The notes under the pieces were generated by a model. It was not told where the DNA came from. It ran no database searches and saw nothing but the letters and a program-made list of their open reading frames with translations. The position numbers and the translations under genes are program-made. A stretch of DNA of 24,252 nt from an uncultured Oscillibacter sp. (GTDB lineage Bacteria > Bacillota > Clostridia > Oscillospirales > Oscillospiraceae): NCBI GenBank assembly GCA_910585245.1, contig CAJUCO010000037.1, positions 1 through 24,252 on the forward strand, read 5' to 3'. Positions 23,717 through 24,252 of this stretch are shown here, piece after piece; position 1 is the first letter of the stretch; the number at the start of each line of letters is the position of its first letter.

Positions 23717-24252
23717 TCATTCGTCGGCGTCCTCTTCCCCGTTAAAATCGGCGCCGATGTCCGCGCCCGCGTCTTCCGGGGCATCCTCGATGTCATAGCC
23801 GGACTCCTGGAACTCCGCCGCCAGGTCCTCGGTAAAGGCGCTGCGGCTCCGCTCGTCGTCCGCGTCCATCCGGGCCAGGTTGAAGGTGTCCATGGCGTCC
23901 TCGTCCTCTCGAAGCTCGATGGGATTGCCCTGGGCGTCCAGGACCTGGATGTCCAGGCACAGGGACTGGAGCTCCTTCACCAAAACCTTGAAGGACTCCG
24001 GCACGCCGGGCTGGGGCACATTGTGTCCCTTGACAATGGCCTCGTACGTGCGGACGCGGCCCGTCACGTCGTCGGACTTGACGGTGAGGATTTCCTGGAG
24101 CGTGTACGCCGCGCCATAGGCCTCCAGGGCCCAAACTTCCATCTCGCCAAAGCGCTGGCCGCCGAACTGGGCCTTGCCGCCCAGAGGCTGCTGCGTCACC
24201 AGGGAGTAGGGGCCGGTGGAGCGGGCGTGGATCTTGTCGTCCACCAGGTGGT
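23717..24252 (-). CDS. rpoB: DNA-directed RNA polymerase subunit beta, C-terminal part (cut by the window edge)
   Basis: The frame enters from beyond 24252 and ends at TGA 23717-23719, giving the last 178 or so residues. The invariant C-terminal block is present: HLVDDKIHARSTGPYSLVTQ, then QPLGGKAQFGGQRFGEMEVWALEAYGAAYTLQEIL and KSDDVTGRVRTYEAIVKGHN. The segment VPESFKVLVKELQSLCLDIQVL contacts beta'. After this comes a long acidic tail (about 60 residues, ending FNGEEDADE), longer than in B. subtilis-type proteins and seen in several Clostridia. The apparent GTG start at 24244 is an internal Val codon, so the gene continues outside the window. Confidence 0.98.
   Translation of the reverse strand, partial: HLVDDKIHARSTGPYSLVTQQPLGGKAQFGGQRFGEMEVWALEAYGAAYTLQEILTVKSDDVTGRVRTYEAIVKGHNVPQPGVPESFKVLVKELQSLCLDIQVLDAQGNPIELREDEDAMDTFNLARMDADDERSRSAFTEDLAAEFQESGYDIEDAPEDAGADIGADFNGEEDADE

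Overview
The window reads as chromosomal DNA of a GC-rich gut-type Clostridium relative, most likely Oscillospiraceae/Flavonifractor-Lawsonibacter-like. This placement is an inference from gene content: S-layer-anchored and LysM proteins, barnase/barstar, strong Shine-Dalgarno sites throughout, and Firmicutes-type RpoB/RpoC. No phage, integrase, transposase, CRISPR array or rRNA was seen. Long antisense frames are frequent only because of the high GC content.

Layout. 48-413 (-) is tmRNA. It is preceded by a strong extended -10 promoter and about 195 nt of foldable leader that may be a separate small RNA. 717-2517 (-) holds an SDR oxidoreductase, a cyclophilin and smpB, so both trans-translation partners lie within 2.5 kb on one strand. 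2681-2900 is copy 1 of a dispersed structured repeat. 2930-4990 (-) is a secreted 5'-nucleotidase/cyclic phosphodiesterase with a LysM domain. 5206-8385 (+) is a promoter, a leader ORF with an intrinsic terminator (putative attenuator), and an ABC importer of the TrpXYZ type (lipoprotein, permease, ATPase). An FAH-family hydrolase follows at 8456-9301. 9461-11161 (+) is a GH18 glycosidase with three SLH domains. 11312-12209 (+) is a lipoprotein barnase overlapping its barstar inhibitor. 12437-13321 (+) is an unknown polytopic membrane protein, followed by repeat copy 2 (inverted). 13562-15567 (-) holds an MscS channel and SerA. 15765-16145 (+) is an unknown protein, followed by repeat copy 3. 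16484-17428 (+) is a MerR-type promoter/operator, a membrane-anchored MerR regulator and a small two-helix membrane protein. 17509-18246 (-) is a PilZ protein. 18435-19700 (+) is an overlapping operon of a small membrane protein, a YbjQ-family protein and a metallo-beta-lactamase-fold hydrolase. 19817-24252 (-) is rpoC and the 3' end of rpoB, facing a bidirectional terminator.

Three things stand out. (1) A structured repeat of about 210 bp has three full copies and one probable partial copy. Every internal stem I checked in copies 2 and 3 is kept by compensatory changes, copy 1 matches over its right-hand two thirds, and each copy is bracketed by two GC hairpins that match each other but differ between copies. 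(2) Three two-helix membrane segments, one fused to a MerR DNA-binding domain, all end in RxxEIxxGExxxAxxY-stop. In two cases the DNA encoding that tail also carries the Shine-Dalgarno and ATG of the next gene. (3) A secreted lipoprotein barnase with intact catalytic residues is translationally coupled to barstar.
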